From: Lotus japonicus
Taxonomy: Eukaryota; Streptophyta; Magnoliopsida; Fabales; Fabaceae
DNA length: 64,000 bases
Reading direction: 5' to 3'
Assembly (NCBI RefSeq): GCF_012489685.1
Contig: NC_080042.1
Location: forward strand, 58,633,069-58,697,068
The position numbers and the translations under genes were made by a program. The notes under the pieces are model-generated. The model saw nothing but the letters and a program-made list of their open reading frames with translations. It had not been told where the DNA came from and searched no databases. This document shows positions 1 through 10,654 of this stretch, piece after piece. Within the stretch, counting starts at the first letter, position 1, and every line of letters starts with the position of its first letter.

Positions 1-635
1 TCTGCTCTGACCAATTTGGGTAAAGATTTAAATTCGTCCTTGCCAATCAAAAAACAAGGAAAATATAAACGCCCTACTTTGAGATTCACAAGTGCGGGAC
101 ATCCGGAAAGAAGCTCAGCCAGACATCCATGATTTGGAAAAACCAATTGTTCTAGATGCAGGGTCTTAAGGAAGGGAAGATCAACAGAGAAGTTAAGAGA
201 TTTCAACTCTAAATTCTTCAACTTGAGAACCACGAGAGTTTTGCAAGTGAAGATGGTGGTGGAGGATGATAATCGTTCAAAGCTGAAGGAGATATCTAGA
301 TGTTGAACCCCGCGTTGCGCCGCAGCATTAAGCCATACCTTGACATGGGCCATATCCAAACAAGGAGAACAGATACAACTAAGGCGGAATGTATTGATGG
401 GTTGGTGTTGATCACGGGAGAGGATAACTGCATACACTGATTGAACAAATCGAGCATATACCTCTTTGCTTGTGGTATAATATTTGGCATCATCGAAGTG
501 GAGAGTGGTGACTGAACGCCACAGTGGTTTCCACTTCTTCGAGAGAATGCTTGTTGCAACAGCTTGCTTGGTTGGGAGAAAAGAGAGAATGCGACAGAGA
601 ATTGAATCTGGCAAGATGCTAAGCCTATCTTCCAT
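1..635 (-). CDS. F-box/LRR protein, 5' part (runs off left edge)
   Basis: The frame is open from the ATG at 635 to the window edge (about 211 codons). It opens MEDRLSILPD and continues into a typical plant F-box (ILSFLPTKQAVATSILSKKW, then WRS and LHFDD), followed by leucine-rich segments (HLDISF, CKTLVVLKL, LPFLKTLHLEQ, CLAELLSGCP). F-box proteins of this class join SKP1 and cullin 1 in an SCF ubiquitin ligase, and the LRRs bind the target; that role is known for the family and not shown here. The product closely resembles those at 10655-11982 and 29583-30944, so this is a third member of a local family in the same orientation. The start is chosen by analogy with those copies. Intron 1 and the FBD end lie outside the window. 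Confidence 0.85.
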   Translation of the reverse strand, partial: MEDRLSILPDSILCRILSFLPTKQAVATSILSKKWKPLWRSVTTLHFDDAKYYTTSKEVYARFVQSVYAVILSRDQHQPINTFRLSCICSPCLDMAHVKVWLNAAAQRGVQHLDISFSFERLSSSTTIFTCKTLVVLKLKNLELKSLNFSVDLPFLKTLHLEQLVFPNHGCLAELLSGCPALVNLKVGRLYFPCFLIGKDEFKSLPKLVRA

Positions 636-802
636 GTTATCTTTGATGAATGAATGCAAATTGAGAAATCAGAGACATAATTGAATCTAATCTTACAGGT
701 TCGTTGTTCTGCTTTCCATTCAGAAGAAGCTCAATGAAACTCATGTTGTCCCCTTACAATCCATGGCTGCTGAATTTTGAGGGTTTTGGACCGGAGTTGA
801 TG

Positions 803-1260
803 GGGATTTGGGTTTGCCACCCCACCTATAAGGCTTGGCACCCTACCCTTTTTTTTAAAAATGCTTAACTACCCTGCGGAACTTAAAGTTCCATATCTTA
901 AAGTTCCATATTGAATACGGGAGTTTATATCCCGTAGTGTATCTGTGCACCATTTCGACCATTACTCCCCTCACTCGACCAATCTCTCCACCATTACTCC
1001 TCCAAGACCAACCCCTATCAGCCCCCATGACTCCATTACACAGCCCAATACACCTCTTTTCCCTCACTTTTCTTCTTCCCACCACCACCACCATCTCTGT
1101 CCTCTGTCTTTATATACTGAAACAAATACGGAATTTTAAATCCCATATTGAATACGGAATTTTGAATCCCATATTCAATAAGTGGCAGGGACTTTGACGT
1201 AATTTCCCCACTTTAGGTGGGGTGCAAAGCCTAAGGGGTGTGGCTCCAAACCCAATTCCC
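803..1260. mobile_element. Mutator-type MITE in F-box 5' flank
   Basis: A 458-bp element bounded by perfect 9-bp direct repeats GAGTTGATG (794-802 and 1261-1269). The ends are inverted: the left end begins GGGATTTGGGTTTG and the right end, read on the other strand, begins GGGAATTGGGTTTG, with similarity continuing through CCACCCC...AGGCTT. The 9-bp duplication is the Mutator (MULE) signature. There is no transposase frame; short open frames inside are artefacts of CT-rich sequence. It interrupts a 5' flank that is otherwise shared with the other F-box copies (compare 12066-12140 and 31040-31110). Confidence 0.75.
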
Positions 1261-1549
1261 GAGTTGATGCCATTGCTACAGGAGCTAAACCCTAAACATA
1301 TTGGCAGTGTCTCCTGTAGACATAAGAGTAAGACAAAGACAAGTATAACTCCTTTATTTCACTTTTAGAAAAACTACTCTTCTGTTCTAGAAAGATGGTT
1401 GTTTAGGACATTCTTTCAATATTTTAAAATGTTTATTTTATTAGAAAATGTATGTTGTTTAGGACATTCTTTCAATATTTCAAAATGTTTGTTGTTTTAG
1501 AAAACCAATGTATTTTTTGTTAATTTTTTCCACCAATACTCTTTCTCTC

Positions 1550-1672
1550 GGGGAAAGGTTGGTGAGCTAAGGGAATAAAGAGTTTTGCGGGGTGAAGGAC
1601 TAAAGTTCGAATCCTGGAGAAGGAACTAATTTACTAACAATTAACAACTAACATTGGCCTATCAAAAAAAAT
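1550..1672 (+). mobile_element. tRNA-derived SINE
   Basis: A box A-like stretch (GGTTGGTGAGCTAAGGG, about 1557-1573) is followed about 40 bases later by a box B-like stretch (AGTTCGAATCC, about 1604-1614), and the segment ends in an A-rich tail near 1663-1671. This is the layout of a plant SINE with a polymerase III promoter. No clear target duplication was found. Confidence 0.5.
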
Positions 1673-2242
1673 TATCTCACCTATCACCTTTCTTATTAAT
1701 CAATCACAACTCTTATCTATTCAAGTATAATTTAATAGTTGCACGCTCTGCCTGCACAAGATACTAGTAAAATTAAATAAAGATATTTTAGTAACATTAT
1801 ATTATCAATAATTGTTATCTTACTTTTTATGTCACAACCTTAAACAATAATATTTGTAGAACGGAAGGAGTAATAGATAGAGATTAACCACAAAAAAACA
1901 GAAGTGATCAGTAGTACATTATAAAGTGTACGGTAAATTTAATTTTTTAATATGCTAGCTTATATTTAATGTAATTGGTGTTCAATCCTAGTTACTAATA
2001 TGAGAATTATATTGGTAGACGATTTGTAACTACCCGTGTCTTAAAAAAATTATATTACAAAGTTTAGCATGAGACATGATTTCTCATGGTAAAGCGCAGG
2101 AAAATGGAGAAATATTCGTTCAAAGTAAAAGGACAATATATTGAAAAGAAATAACAAAAATGTCATTTGAGTGGGAAAATGTGTGTAGAGATACATGGAT
2201 TGCTTGGGACAATTTTATTGTATTATAGATAACAGAATAGCA
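1673..2242. other. AT-rich intergenic sequence
   Basis: No gene is seen. A remnant GAACGGAAGGAGTA near 1860-1873 looks like the end of a decayed Stowaway MITE. The stretch 2050-2230 (ACAAAGTTTAGCATGAGA ... TTTATTGTATTATAGATAA) is repeated at about 23425-23540, so it is dispersed repeat sequence and not the start of the copia fragment that follows. Confidence 0.4.
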
Positions 2243-3005
2243 AAGGAAGAACTTATTTGCCCTTTTATATTCATGAAAAGGTTTGGGCATGAGTTTGCCA
2301 TAATAGCTGTTTATATCGATGACTTGAACATTATTGGAACTCCAGAAGAGCTTCCAAATGTTGTAGATTTCCTAAAGAAAGAATTTGAGATGAAAGACTT
2401 GGAAGAACTAAATTTTGTCTTGGGCTACAAATTGAGTATCTAAATGATGGAGTATTTATGTACCAAGAGACCTATGTCGCAAAGGTACTAAAAAGATTCT
2501 ACATGGACAAATCACATCCATTGTATACTTCAATGATTGTAAGGTCATTAGATGTAAATAAAGATCCTTTTAGACCTCGAGAAAATGATGAAGAACTACT
2601 TGGTCCCGAAGTACCATACCTTAGTGCAATCAGAGCATTAATATATCTTGCCAGTCATACTCGACCTGATATATCATTTTCCGTTAACTTATCATCAAGA
2701 TATAGTTCTTCACCTACAGGGAGACATTGAAATGGAATAAAACAAGTATTTCGTTATCTTCAAGGCACAATGGATATGGGTTTATTTTTTCCTTATATGT
2801 CCAAGCTTGACCTAATTGGTTATCCGGATGCTGGATATTTGTCAGACCCACATAATGGGAGATCTCAAACAGGTTATTTGTTTACCTGTGGTAGAACAAC
2901 TATTTCATGGAGATCAACGAAACAAACTATAATTGCCACCTCAGCCAACCATGCAGAAATATTAGCATTACATGAGGCAAGTCGAGAATGTGTTTGGCTG
3001 AGAAA
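2243..3005 (+). pseudogene. Ty1/copia RT-RNase H fragment (copia A)
   Basis: Broken frames encode the end of reverse transcriptase and the start of RNase H of a Ty1/copia polyprotein: YIDDLNIIG (the YVDD box with I for V), the ETYVAKVLKRF region, RPDISFSVN, GYPDAGYLSDPHNGRSQTGY (RNase H DAG motif) and STKQTIIATSANHAEI. It is interrupted by stop codons and frame changes near 2442 and 2728, so it is inactive. The same family lies on the other strand at 3187-6024. It ends abruptly near 3003 where the LTR of another copia (copia B) appears to begin. Confidence 0.8.
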
Positions 3006-4121
3006 AGAACGAATTTGACTGAATCTGTTTTATATTAATTTAACATGTATAATATAACTGAGAGGTTCTCTTTATATAGAGACCAGTGTCGTGTACATAA
3101 ACTTTGGGGCCTAAGGCGAAAATACTGAAGTGAGTTTTTTTATGATAATTTTAAAGAGACTTAATATATTATATAAAATATCAATTTGTTAAAAATAAAG
3201 TATAAGCAAAAGATGGAAGAGAAATGAGAAGAGAGAATGCAAGAGTGAGACAAGTAGTATTGTGGAATTGGAGGTCCTTGATGCTTGATGCATCATCTTT
3301 TATTTATAGCCTTAGGGAGCTACAAGTGAGACAAAGGATATGGGCCTAGCCCATTGACCCATTGTGGTCATCTATTCACAACACTCCCCCTTGATGACCA
3401 TCCCTTAAGAATGTGCCTCATTAAAACCTTAATAGGAAAAACCCTGTGGGATAAAAATCTAGTGAAGGAAAAGAGTACTACATTCTATAGTTCGTCTTGA
3501 TACATTGCCTCATTAAAAACCCTACAAGGAAAAACCCAAAATGGGAAAAAACATGGTTAAGGAAAAAGAGTACAATGTATTTTAAATGAGATCTTTTAGC
3601 CGACGAACTCCAATGTTTCGCACAAGCTTTTCAAATGTCGTTGTTGGAAGAACCTTCGTAAATAAGTCTGCCAAATTATCACTTAAACGAATTTGTTGGA
3701 TGTCTATGTCACCACTCTTTTGTAGATCATGAGTGAAGAAGAGCTTCCGTGATATGTGCTTTGTTCTATCTCCCTTGATGTATCCTTCCTTTGTTTGAGC
3801 AATGGATGCAGTGTTATCTTCATATATGGTTGTTGGTTGCATTTTTCCAGAGGACAAAGCACAAGTATCAAGTATGCATTGAATCACAGATCTCAGCCAA
3901 ACGCATTCTCGACTTGCCTCATGTGATGCTAATATTTCTGCGGTGGCGGTTATAGTTTGTTTCGTAGATCTCCATGAAATAGCTGTTCCACCACAAGTAA
4001 ACAAATAACATATTTGAGATCTCTCATTATGTGAGTCTGACAAATATCCAGCATCTGCCTAACCAATCAGGTCAAGTTTAGACATATAAGGAAAAAATAA
4101 ACCCATATCCATTGTGCCTTT

Positions 4122-4978
4122 TGTGACGCCCGGGGCCGACGAGGGCGGGGAGTGATCGTCGGTGCAGTGAGGCACGGACAAGGAGCGACTCCTGGCAGGC
4201 TTCTAGGCGGAGGGGCACATGAATGAACTGATCTCACACCCGAACAAGAGGTATTCTGAGACTGTATAGGGATGGACTATACAGTTGAGGAGGGCATAAA
4301 AGATTTGATTGGTACTACTCATGACAACAAGTTGCAAATTCTTTTCGGGAGCCCAACTTATAAGAACTCCATGGTTAAGTGTGCTAGCCTTGGAGTAATA
4401 TTGGGATGGGTGACCTCCTGGGAACTTTTCTCGGGAAGTGCGTGAGTAACGACAAAGCGCGCTGAAAAGACTCGTGTTGTTACAGTGGGGTAAGTCGCCA
4501 AGTCAGGAGGTTGCAAATGGTATCAGAGTCGACCTCTCCCAGTACGGTGTGGTTCGGGGACGAACCAAGCGGAAGTTGATGGGCCTGTGACGCCCGGGGC
4601 CGACGAGGGCGGGGAGTGATCGTCGGTGCAGTGAGGCACAGACAAGGAGCGACTCCTGGCAGGCTTCTAGGCGGAGGGGCACATGAATGAACTGATCTCA
4701 CACCCGAACAAGAGGTATTCAGAGACTGTATAGGGATGGACTATACAGTTGAGGAGGGCATAAAAGATTTGATTGGTACTACTCATGACAACAAGTTGCA
4801 ACCTCTTTTTGGGAGCCCAACTCATAAGAACTCCATGGTTAAGTGTGCTAGCCTTGGAGTAATATTGGGATGGGTGACCTCCTGGAAGTTTTCTCGGGAA
4901 GTGCACGAGTGAGGACAAAGCGCGCTGAAATGACTAGTGTTGTTACAGTGGGGTCAGTCGCCAAGTCAGGATGTTACA
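4122..4978 (+). mobile_element. Cassandra-type TRIM retrotransposon
   Basis: A short element of two LTRs, 4122-4515 and 4586-4978 (about 394 and 393 bp), around a 70-bp core. The core begins with TGGTATCAGAGTC at 4518-4530, complementary to the 3' end of initiator methionine tRNA. Perfect 5-bp target duplications CCTTT flank it (4117-4121 and 4979-4983). Each LTR contains a 5S rRNA-like stretch (AGAACTCCATGGTTAAG ... GGATGGGTGACCTCCTGG), the hallmark of Cassandra. It has no coding capacity and depends on other elements for mobility. It sits inside the RNase H region of copia C. Confidence 0.92.
4339..4460 (+). repeat. 5S rRNA-derived segment in Cassandra LTR (copy 1)
   Basis: This stretch of the left LTR resembles plant 5S rRNA over its middle and 3' half, including the internal promoter region (AACTCC..GTTAAGYGTGCT, GGATGGGTGACC). 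The second copy is at about 4810-4925. It is part of the retrotransposon LTR and not an rRNA gene: the normal 5' start GGGTGCGATCATACC and the array context are missing. Confidence 0.75.
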
Positions 4979-6481
4979 CCTTTAAGATAACGAAAGACTT
5001 GTTTTATTCCATTCCAATGTCTTCGTGTAGGTGAAGAACTATATCTTGATAATAAGTTAACGGAAAATGATATATCAGGTCGAGTATGATTAGCAAGATA
5101 TAGTAATGCTCCGATCGCACTAAGATATGGTACTTCGGGACCAAGTAATTCTTCATCATTTTCTCGAGGCCTGAAAGGATCTTTATTTACATCTAATGAC
5201 CTTACAACCATTGGAGTACACAATGGATTTGATTTGTCCATGTAGAATCTTTTAGTACCTTTGTGACATAAGTCTTTTGGTACATAAATACTCCATTGTT
5301 TAGATACTCAATTTGTAGGCCTAGACAAAATTTAGTTCTTCCCAAGTCTTTCATCTCAAATTCTTTCTTTAGGCAATCTACAGCTTTTGGAAGCTCTTCT
5401 GGAGTTCCAATAATGTTCAAGTCATCGACATAAACAACTATTATGGGGAACTCATGCCCAGACCTTTTCATTAATATGCAAGGGAAAATTGAAACATTTT
5501 TATATCCTTCTTTCAGCAAATACTCACTAAAGCGATTATACCACATACGCCCAGATTGCTTTAGACCATAGATTAATTTATTCAATTTCATCGAATAATC
5601 ACCCCGAGTATTAGAAATGTGTGCTTCAGGCAACTTAAATCCTTCAGGGAGTTTCATATAGATGCCGATATCAAGTGATCCATACAAATAAGATGTAACA
5701 ACATCCATTAAGCGCAAATCAAGCTTTTCACGTACTGCCAAACTAATTAAGTATCGAAAAGTAGTTGCATCCATCACAGGCGAGTATGTTTCTTCAAAAT
5801 CAATCTCAGGCCTTCGTGCTGATAACGTGTTAAAAATAAAGTATAAGCAAGAGATGGAAGAGAAAGGAGAAGAGAGAATGCAAGAGTGAGACAAGTAGTA
5901 TTGTTGAATTGGAGGTCTTTGATGCTTGATGCATCATCCTTTATTTATAACCTTAGGGAGCTACAAGTGAGACCAAGGGTATGGGCTTGGCCCATTGGCC
6001 TATGGTGGTCATCTATTCACAACACAATTTTTATATTAATTTTTTAATTTTTTTAGTTGCAAAATCAGTTATCAGGAGTTTTAAAATCAAACAATTTTAA
6101 TTTAGGGGGTTGTATCACGTTTTCAGAGTTGTCAATATTATCTATATGTAGTTGTTACATCACGTTTTCATAATTATCAATATTATCTATACGTAATTAT
6201 ACTAATATTCACACATTAAAAATTAGAAACTATTTTTTTAGGTCTATGTTTTTGGGGCATGAGTAAGTATTTTTTGAGGTGGGGGCCTTAGGCGATTGCT
6301 TATTTAGCCTAAGGCTCTCCACGACCTTGATAGAGAACTTAGGAGGTTGGAAGGCTTGCACAACAAGCTTATCTTAACTAACCCTAGCCGTCACAAAGGC
6401 TACAAATACACTTATACTAATTATCTCTAATACTCCCCTCACAAATTGAACTGTGCAGATCTGTCACAGTCAGTTTGGCTC

Positions 6482-7594
6482 TCAAATCTTTGAATAAAGT
6501 TGAACTGAGGGGTTTGGTGAGCACATCAGCAAGTTGGTCTGTTGCAGGAATATGCTGCACATGTAGTTGTTGAGAAATGGCCTTTTCACGAACAAAATGA
6601 TATCTAACTCCATATGCTTAGTTTTGGGGTGTTGGACTGGATTATGCGAGAGCATAAATGCACTTAGGTTATCACAAAACAAAGTAGGTGTAGTGGCAGT
6701 GACCTTGAGTTCTTGGAGAAGGGACTGAATCCACAATAAATCTACTATGGCCTGAGCAAGACTCATATTTTCAGCTTCACAGCTGCTGCGAGCAACCACT
6801 GTTTGCTTGAGTGACCACCACGTAATGAGGTTAAGTCCGAGAAAAATACAAGCACCAGAAGTCGATCTGTGATCATCTGGGTCAGTTGCCCAATCTGCAT
6901 CACAAAAACCCTTCAAGGACAAGGGAACACTACGTGGAGCAGGTTTGAAATGAAGGCCAAAATGATGATTTCCTTGGAGATACCTCAGAATACGCTTGAC
7001 AACCAACCAATAACATTCGTTGTGATTTGACATGAATTGGCATACCTTATTAACAGAGAAGCTGAGTTCTGGTCTTGTAATAGTAATACACTGCAACGCC
7101 CGTCCTGTGGAGCGATAAAGCGTAGGGTCCCTAAAAGGGGAGTCCCCATCACGGGTAAGCTTCAATCCAGCAACCATTGGGGAAGAAATTGGACTACAGT
7201 CCACCATTTTGGATTTTTCAAGCAGGTCTTTAATGTATTTCCTTTGTGAGAGCAAAATAGAATGCTCTGCCAGATGTTTGACTTCAATTCCCAAGAAGTA
7301 GTCAAGTTGTCCTAGATCTTTCAAGGCAACAACATCTTTCAACTTTGAGACAAAGAGTTTAACTAAAGAAGCTGAAGGACCTGTGATAATAATGTCATCC
7401 ACATACACAAGAGCATGCATTGTGGTTGTGGAAGAGGTGTAAACAAAAAGGGAGCACTTGCTTGAAACAAATCTAAATTGCAAGAAGGTTGATCTTAACC
7501 TCTCATACCAAGCTCGTGGGGCCTGTTTCAGTCCATAAAGAGTATTGTTTAACTTTCAAACTAAGGTCTTATCATTGCTCTCAAAGCCCGGGGG
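6482..7594 (-). pseudogene. Copia B reverse transcriptase-RNase H domain
   Basis: The longest frame (7483 to 6482, 333 codons) encodes HALVYVDDIIITGPS (YVDD catalytic box), LGQLDYFLGIEV, RKYIKDLLEKSKM, TRPELSFSVNKVCQFM, RILRYLQGNHHFGLHF, then RNase H motifs GFCDADWATDPDDHRSTSG, SLKQTVVARSSCEAE and PKTKHMELDIILFVK. Upstream in another frame the DNA still reads LYGLKQAPRAWYERL and PGFESNDKTLV, with a stop between, so at least one frameshift and one stop separate the parts. It is a decayed polyprotein. It is clearly different from the copia A/C family. Confidence 0.8.
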
Positions 7595-8942
7595 CAGTGG
7601 CGGACCCAGCTCATGATAAGGGGGTTCAGATGAACCCCCTGAAAAAAATTTCACTTACCCCCTTATATAATTTTTTTTGAACCCCTTTGAAATTTTAAAT
7701 TATACTAGTAGACCAGATTTTGTACCTATTTACACCATAGACCCACATTCATTTACTCCTCTCACTCTCTCTCACACATGGGCCAAGCCCAGGCTCTGAA
7801 AATAAAAACTCTGGGCCAGGAGCTAGTTATTGGGCCAGGAAAAAAATTGGTCTGGGCAAAAATGAAAAATATAGGTGAGTGAGGGACAAAAGTGAAAAAC
7901 CTCACTCAATCACTCTCTTTCTCGTGTACCCTACGTCCCTCCCACCCAAGCACCCACCATGCCACCAACACCAGTACACCGCGCGCCGCACCTCGCTGCT
8001 CGCCCGTCACGCTCCGTGCCTTCGATCTTCACGGCGTCTCCTGCTGCTGCCGCCGCCCCTCCCTCCTCACCCGTCACGCTTTGCGCCGTTGATCTTCACA
8101 GTATTGTATTTCTTTAATTTTTCTGAATACCATTCAATTCATGTCATGTATCTACACTCTACAGTTCTGTTTAGAAAGCACGGGGATTAAATGTTGCTTG
8201 TCAAATTGTAGACTCTAATACCAAAAAAATGCTATCTAGAAACTAGAAAGTTTTGTTTAGCAGAATTGTAGGAAGTCCTCTTATTTTTTCCTTCTAATTT
8301 TGAAGGCAAAAATTGCATATGATATAGTTTCTATCTTTACAGATTTCATGTTTTCTCGACCTGAAATAGGAAAGAAAAAAGAAAACATTTGTAATGAATG
8401 AACAAGAGGACTCAATCTTTTGCTGGTAGTGGTTGATGCCAAGAATCCAATGGGTGGCTAGGGGAAAGGGGTTGTTGCCTCCTTAATCAGTAGCTAACCT
8501 GGAAAATAAGTAGCAAAATGAACCAACAAAACAACGCGTGTGGAGTGTGGACATTTTTTTTCTTTCTTTCTTTATCACCCTTCATGCTGCATTTTGCATT
8601 GAGACAATTACCATGTACAAAATGCAAAGTGAGAAAAAGAGATGCATTATTTATGATTCCTAACCTTCAGAAAGTGCAGACAGAACCCACAATTGATGAT
8701 GATTTTTTCAATTGGTTGTCACAAAAGGCATTGTTTCAAGTTCGGTGTGAATCATTAAAACCCTAAGAACTTTCCTACCATTAATAAATTGATTCTGAGC
8801 TTATTGTTCAACGATTTCATAACATGAAATCACGTAGAGGACAATTATGACTTGTATAAACATATTAAAGTTGTTTTTAATTATAATTTTACCGATGTGT
8901 TCATTTGAAAAATTTAAACCCCGGATCCTGGATCTGCCACTT
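7595..8942. mobile_element. hAT-type element with CAGTGGCGGA end
   Basis: The left end is CAGTGGCGGACCCAG; the right end on the other strand reads AAGTGGCAGATCCAG. Flanking 8-bp sequences CCCGGGGG (7587-7594) and CCTGGGGT (8943-8950) agree at 6 of 8, so the duplication is old. No transposase frame is visible. A GC-rich patch at about 7940-8095 (CpG-rich) stands out from the AT-rich rest and may derive from a gene. It shares its terminal motif with the element at 42958-44108. It interrupts the reverse transcriptase of copia B. Confidence 0.6.
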
Positions 8943-9009
8943 CCTGGGGTTAACAGTACAAAGCCAAATGCTTGTCAGGAATTGTTTCTATGTTTTATGG
9001 GCTTTTGTT

Positions 9010-10640
9010 ATTCATTTTATTGCTTACAAGTTTCAGAGTGGAGATGTATTCCTTCAAGCAATGTTTTTAACAAAAAAAAAATATGTCTATGATTAATATG
9101 CAGGAAATATAACACACAAATTACCATTTGATGACAATAACAAAGCTTTTAATTAATCACATGAGGGAAGGAAAGTGTCTGTGTTGTGTTATCCACATGC
9201 CAAGATAATTGCAGTGGATTCTTCTTTCATTCAGGAAAGCGAACATTATTGAAGAAATTTATACCTCATAATGTAGTACTTTTTCCGTTCTAGAAAGATT
9301 GAAACAATTGTTGGTTATAAGTGAATGAATAGGCAAATATGAAATTTAAATTTACTAAAGACTTGCATTTGTAAAAGCTTTTATATTTTGAGCTATGAGA
9401 AGACCAAGCTTTAAATACGCAGACAACACTGGAAGTTTGTCAGCCTCCCAATTTGTCTCTCGTAAAAGTTAAAACACAGGTAAAATGATGTGAGAGGATC
9501 TTAATAAAAGTGATCTCAATAAAAAATATCTAACAAAATTTGGCTTTTCAAAAGTTTTTAATTGAGCGTGGCGTCATCTGGATCCATACAACCAACCTCA
9601 CTTAATGGATTATGATTGTTGCTGTACTTGAAAATGAATTTCAGTTTCACAAACAGGGCATGATAAAACATGTAATTAAAACTCCAAAAGCAAAACATGA
9701 CTAGAGCCTAATCTCTTAAAGCAGAATTAGGTGTCTTAGAACTCTTCCCATCAGTATTTTACTATCTTTTTTCATATACATTATTCAACCACAGCATTAA
9801 TAGGGCATGTGCCATTCATGTTGTAGCCTCCCAAACAAAACACAGTAACTGGCACACTCATCAAGCCTCAACAAAACAAGGAGGAACTATTGTTACCTAT
9901 TGTTCACTTGAACTGAACAGATAAATGGTGAGGTCACCACAAAAGATGAGTGATTAAAAGCACCCACTCTGTATGCATGGCAGATCAGCTTCAATGTGGA
10001 AATGAACATATATGTAAACTAGAGAAAACATAAAACATATATTAGAAACCCATTTTTCGTGGCCTTCAGTGTTGTTTTATGAGATGTAATTGCTAGCTAG
10101 ATCATTTGAATCAACTTGCTCAACTATTACAAAAAACTAGTAATAAATATACAGTAAATAAGAATAAAAGAATGGTGGTTTCTATGATACCCAAAATGTA
10201 TCATACATGAAGGATGTGATTGGTCCACAACAAAAATAATTTATATTTTCATTTTTTTCTTTTTAAATACGGAGGATGTGATTGGTTCACAACCTTTTCG
10301 TGTATCATACCCACACAAGTGCTGTGGTATCGTAGCAATCACCTAAAAGAATTGCTGTTTCAACACGCAAAGGGAATACTTAAATTTCTGCATACTAACA
10401 CCAAAATAATGATGTGATATATGAAGGTATAGCACCATCTTGTGTAACAGAAACACACCAAAATTTGACCCGTCTAATATAAATTTTGAAAAAAGACAAA
10501 ACAGAGAGCCCTGTAGTACGTGACCCTCAAATTAATCATCAGTAAATAACAAGTTCGACTATCAAATTAAGACAAGGTCCATATGCTTGTTCTTAGCTAC
10601 TAATAAAAGGAGGAAATGAAGAAACTACCTGCAGGTACCA
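9010..10640. repeat. Duplicated 3' flank of the F-box family, copy A
   Basis: No coding frame is supported. Long stretches recur elsewhere in the window in the same orientation: TTTATTGCTTACAAGTTTC...TTCCTTCAAGCA matches 25058-25105; TCAAGCCTCAACAAA...GGAGGAACT matches 41836-41864; ATGCATGGCAGATCA matches about 25590; and TAGTAAATAAGAATA with the following CACCATCTTGTGTAACAG matches copies near 25730, 27010 and 61255. It lies directly downstream of the F-box gene at 10655-11982. Confidence 0.6.
10174..10343. mobile_element. Mutator-type MITE, 170 bp
   Basis: Terminal inverted repeats GGTGGTTTCTATGATACCC (left) and GGTGATTGCTACGATACCAC (right, other strand), with perfect 9-bp duplications TAAAAGAAT at 10165-10173 and 10344-10352. 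The paralogous flanks near 25735 and 27030 lack this insertion and read straight through the site, which is direct evidence of insertion after the duplication. Confidence 0.8.
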
Positions 10641-10654
10641 AATGTAGTTTGTAA

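Larger units (their letters stand above)
3582..5894 (-). pseudogene. Copia C reverse transcriptase-RNase H, broken
   Basis: Reading leftward from 5828, the frame gives FEETYSPVMDATTFRYLIS, LYGSLDIGIYMKLPEGFKLP, KLIYGLKQSGRMWYNRF and VYVDDLNIIGTPEELP (catalytic YVDD intact). A frameshift near 5200-5240 breaks it. It resumes with MDKSNPLCTPMVVRSLDVN, RPDISFSVN and FRYLKG, is cut by the Cassandra insertion, then continues from 4117 with RNase H motifs (ADAGYLSDSHNERSQ, STKQTITATAEI, EDNTASIAQ, LADLFTKVLPTTTFEKL) to a stop at 3582. A stop replaces the codon before ADAG. The first 30 or so codons of the 230-codon frame ending at 5202 come from the 5' LTR. Confidence 0.8.
3187..6024 (-). mobile_element. 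Ty1/copia element C, internally deleted
   Basis: Two 197-bp LTRs (3187-3383 and 5828-6024), each TGTTA...CAACA, flanked by perfect 5-bp repeats CAATT (3182-3186 and 6025-6029). I count roughly 13 mismatches between the LTRs. A polypurine tract (AAGGGGGAG on the minus strand) abuts the 3' LTR. Next to the 5' LTR the minus strand reads CGTTATCAGCACGA, a primer-binding-site-like stretch, and the reverse transcriptase region follows at once, so gag, protease and integrase are deleted. A Cassandra TRIM is nested in it at 4122-4978. Confidence 0.85.
3084..6329. mobile_element. hAT-type element, non-autonomous, with nested insertions
   Basis: The ends are related inverted repeats: left CAGTGTCGTGTA, right (other strand) CAAGGTCGTGGA, followed by a second inverted match GGGGCCTAAGGCG / GGGCCTTAGGCG further in. 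They are flanked by 8-bp direct repeats ATAGAGAC (3076-3083) and ATAGAGAA (6330-6337), 7 of 8 identical, the size expected for hAT. Without the nested copia at 3187-6024 the element is only about 400 bp and encodes nothing, so it is a MITE-like hAT derivative. Confidence 0.65.
3005..7594 (-). mobile_element. Ty1/copia element B, 3' part with interrupted LTR
   Basis: Minus-strand copia. Its 3' LTR lies from about 3005 to about 6435 but is split by the hAT element at 3084-6329; the flanks rejoin as ...TATATAGAGA|ACTTAGGAGG. Upstream of the LTR, at about 6436-6445, the minus strand reads GAGGGGAGTA, a usual copia polypurine tract. The coding part is at 6482-7594. A hAT element at 7595-8942 interrupts the PPGFE region of reverse transcriptase; I could not follow the copia convincingly beyond it, so the 5' portion is missing or unrecognisable. 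Confidence 0.65.

Noticed and set aside
855..1197. Open frames within 855-1197 on both strands
   Set aside because: They lie inside the MITE at 803-1260 and reflect CT-rich composition.
4339..4925. Two 5S rRNA-like stretches as possible 5S genes
   Set aside because: They are parts of Cassandra LTRs, lack the normal 5S start, and diverge at many positions.
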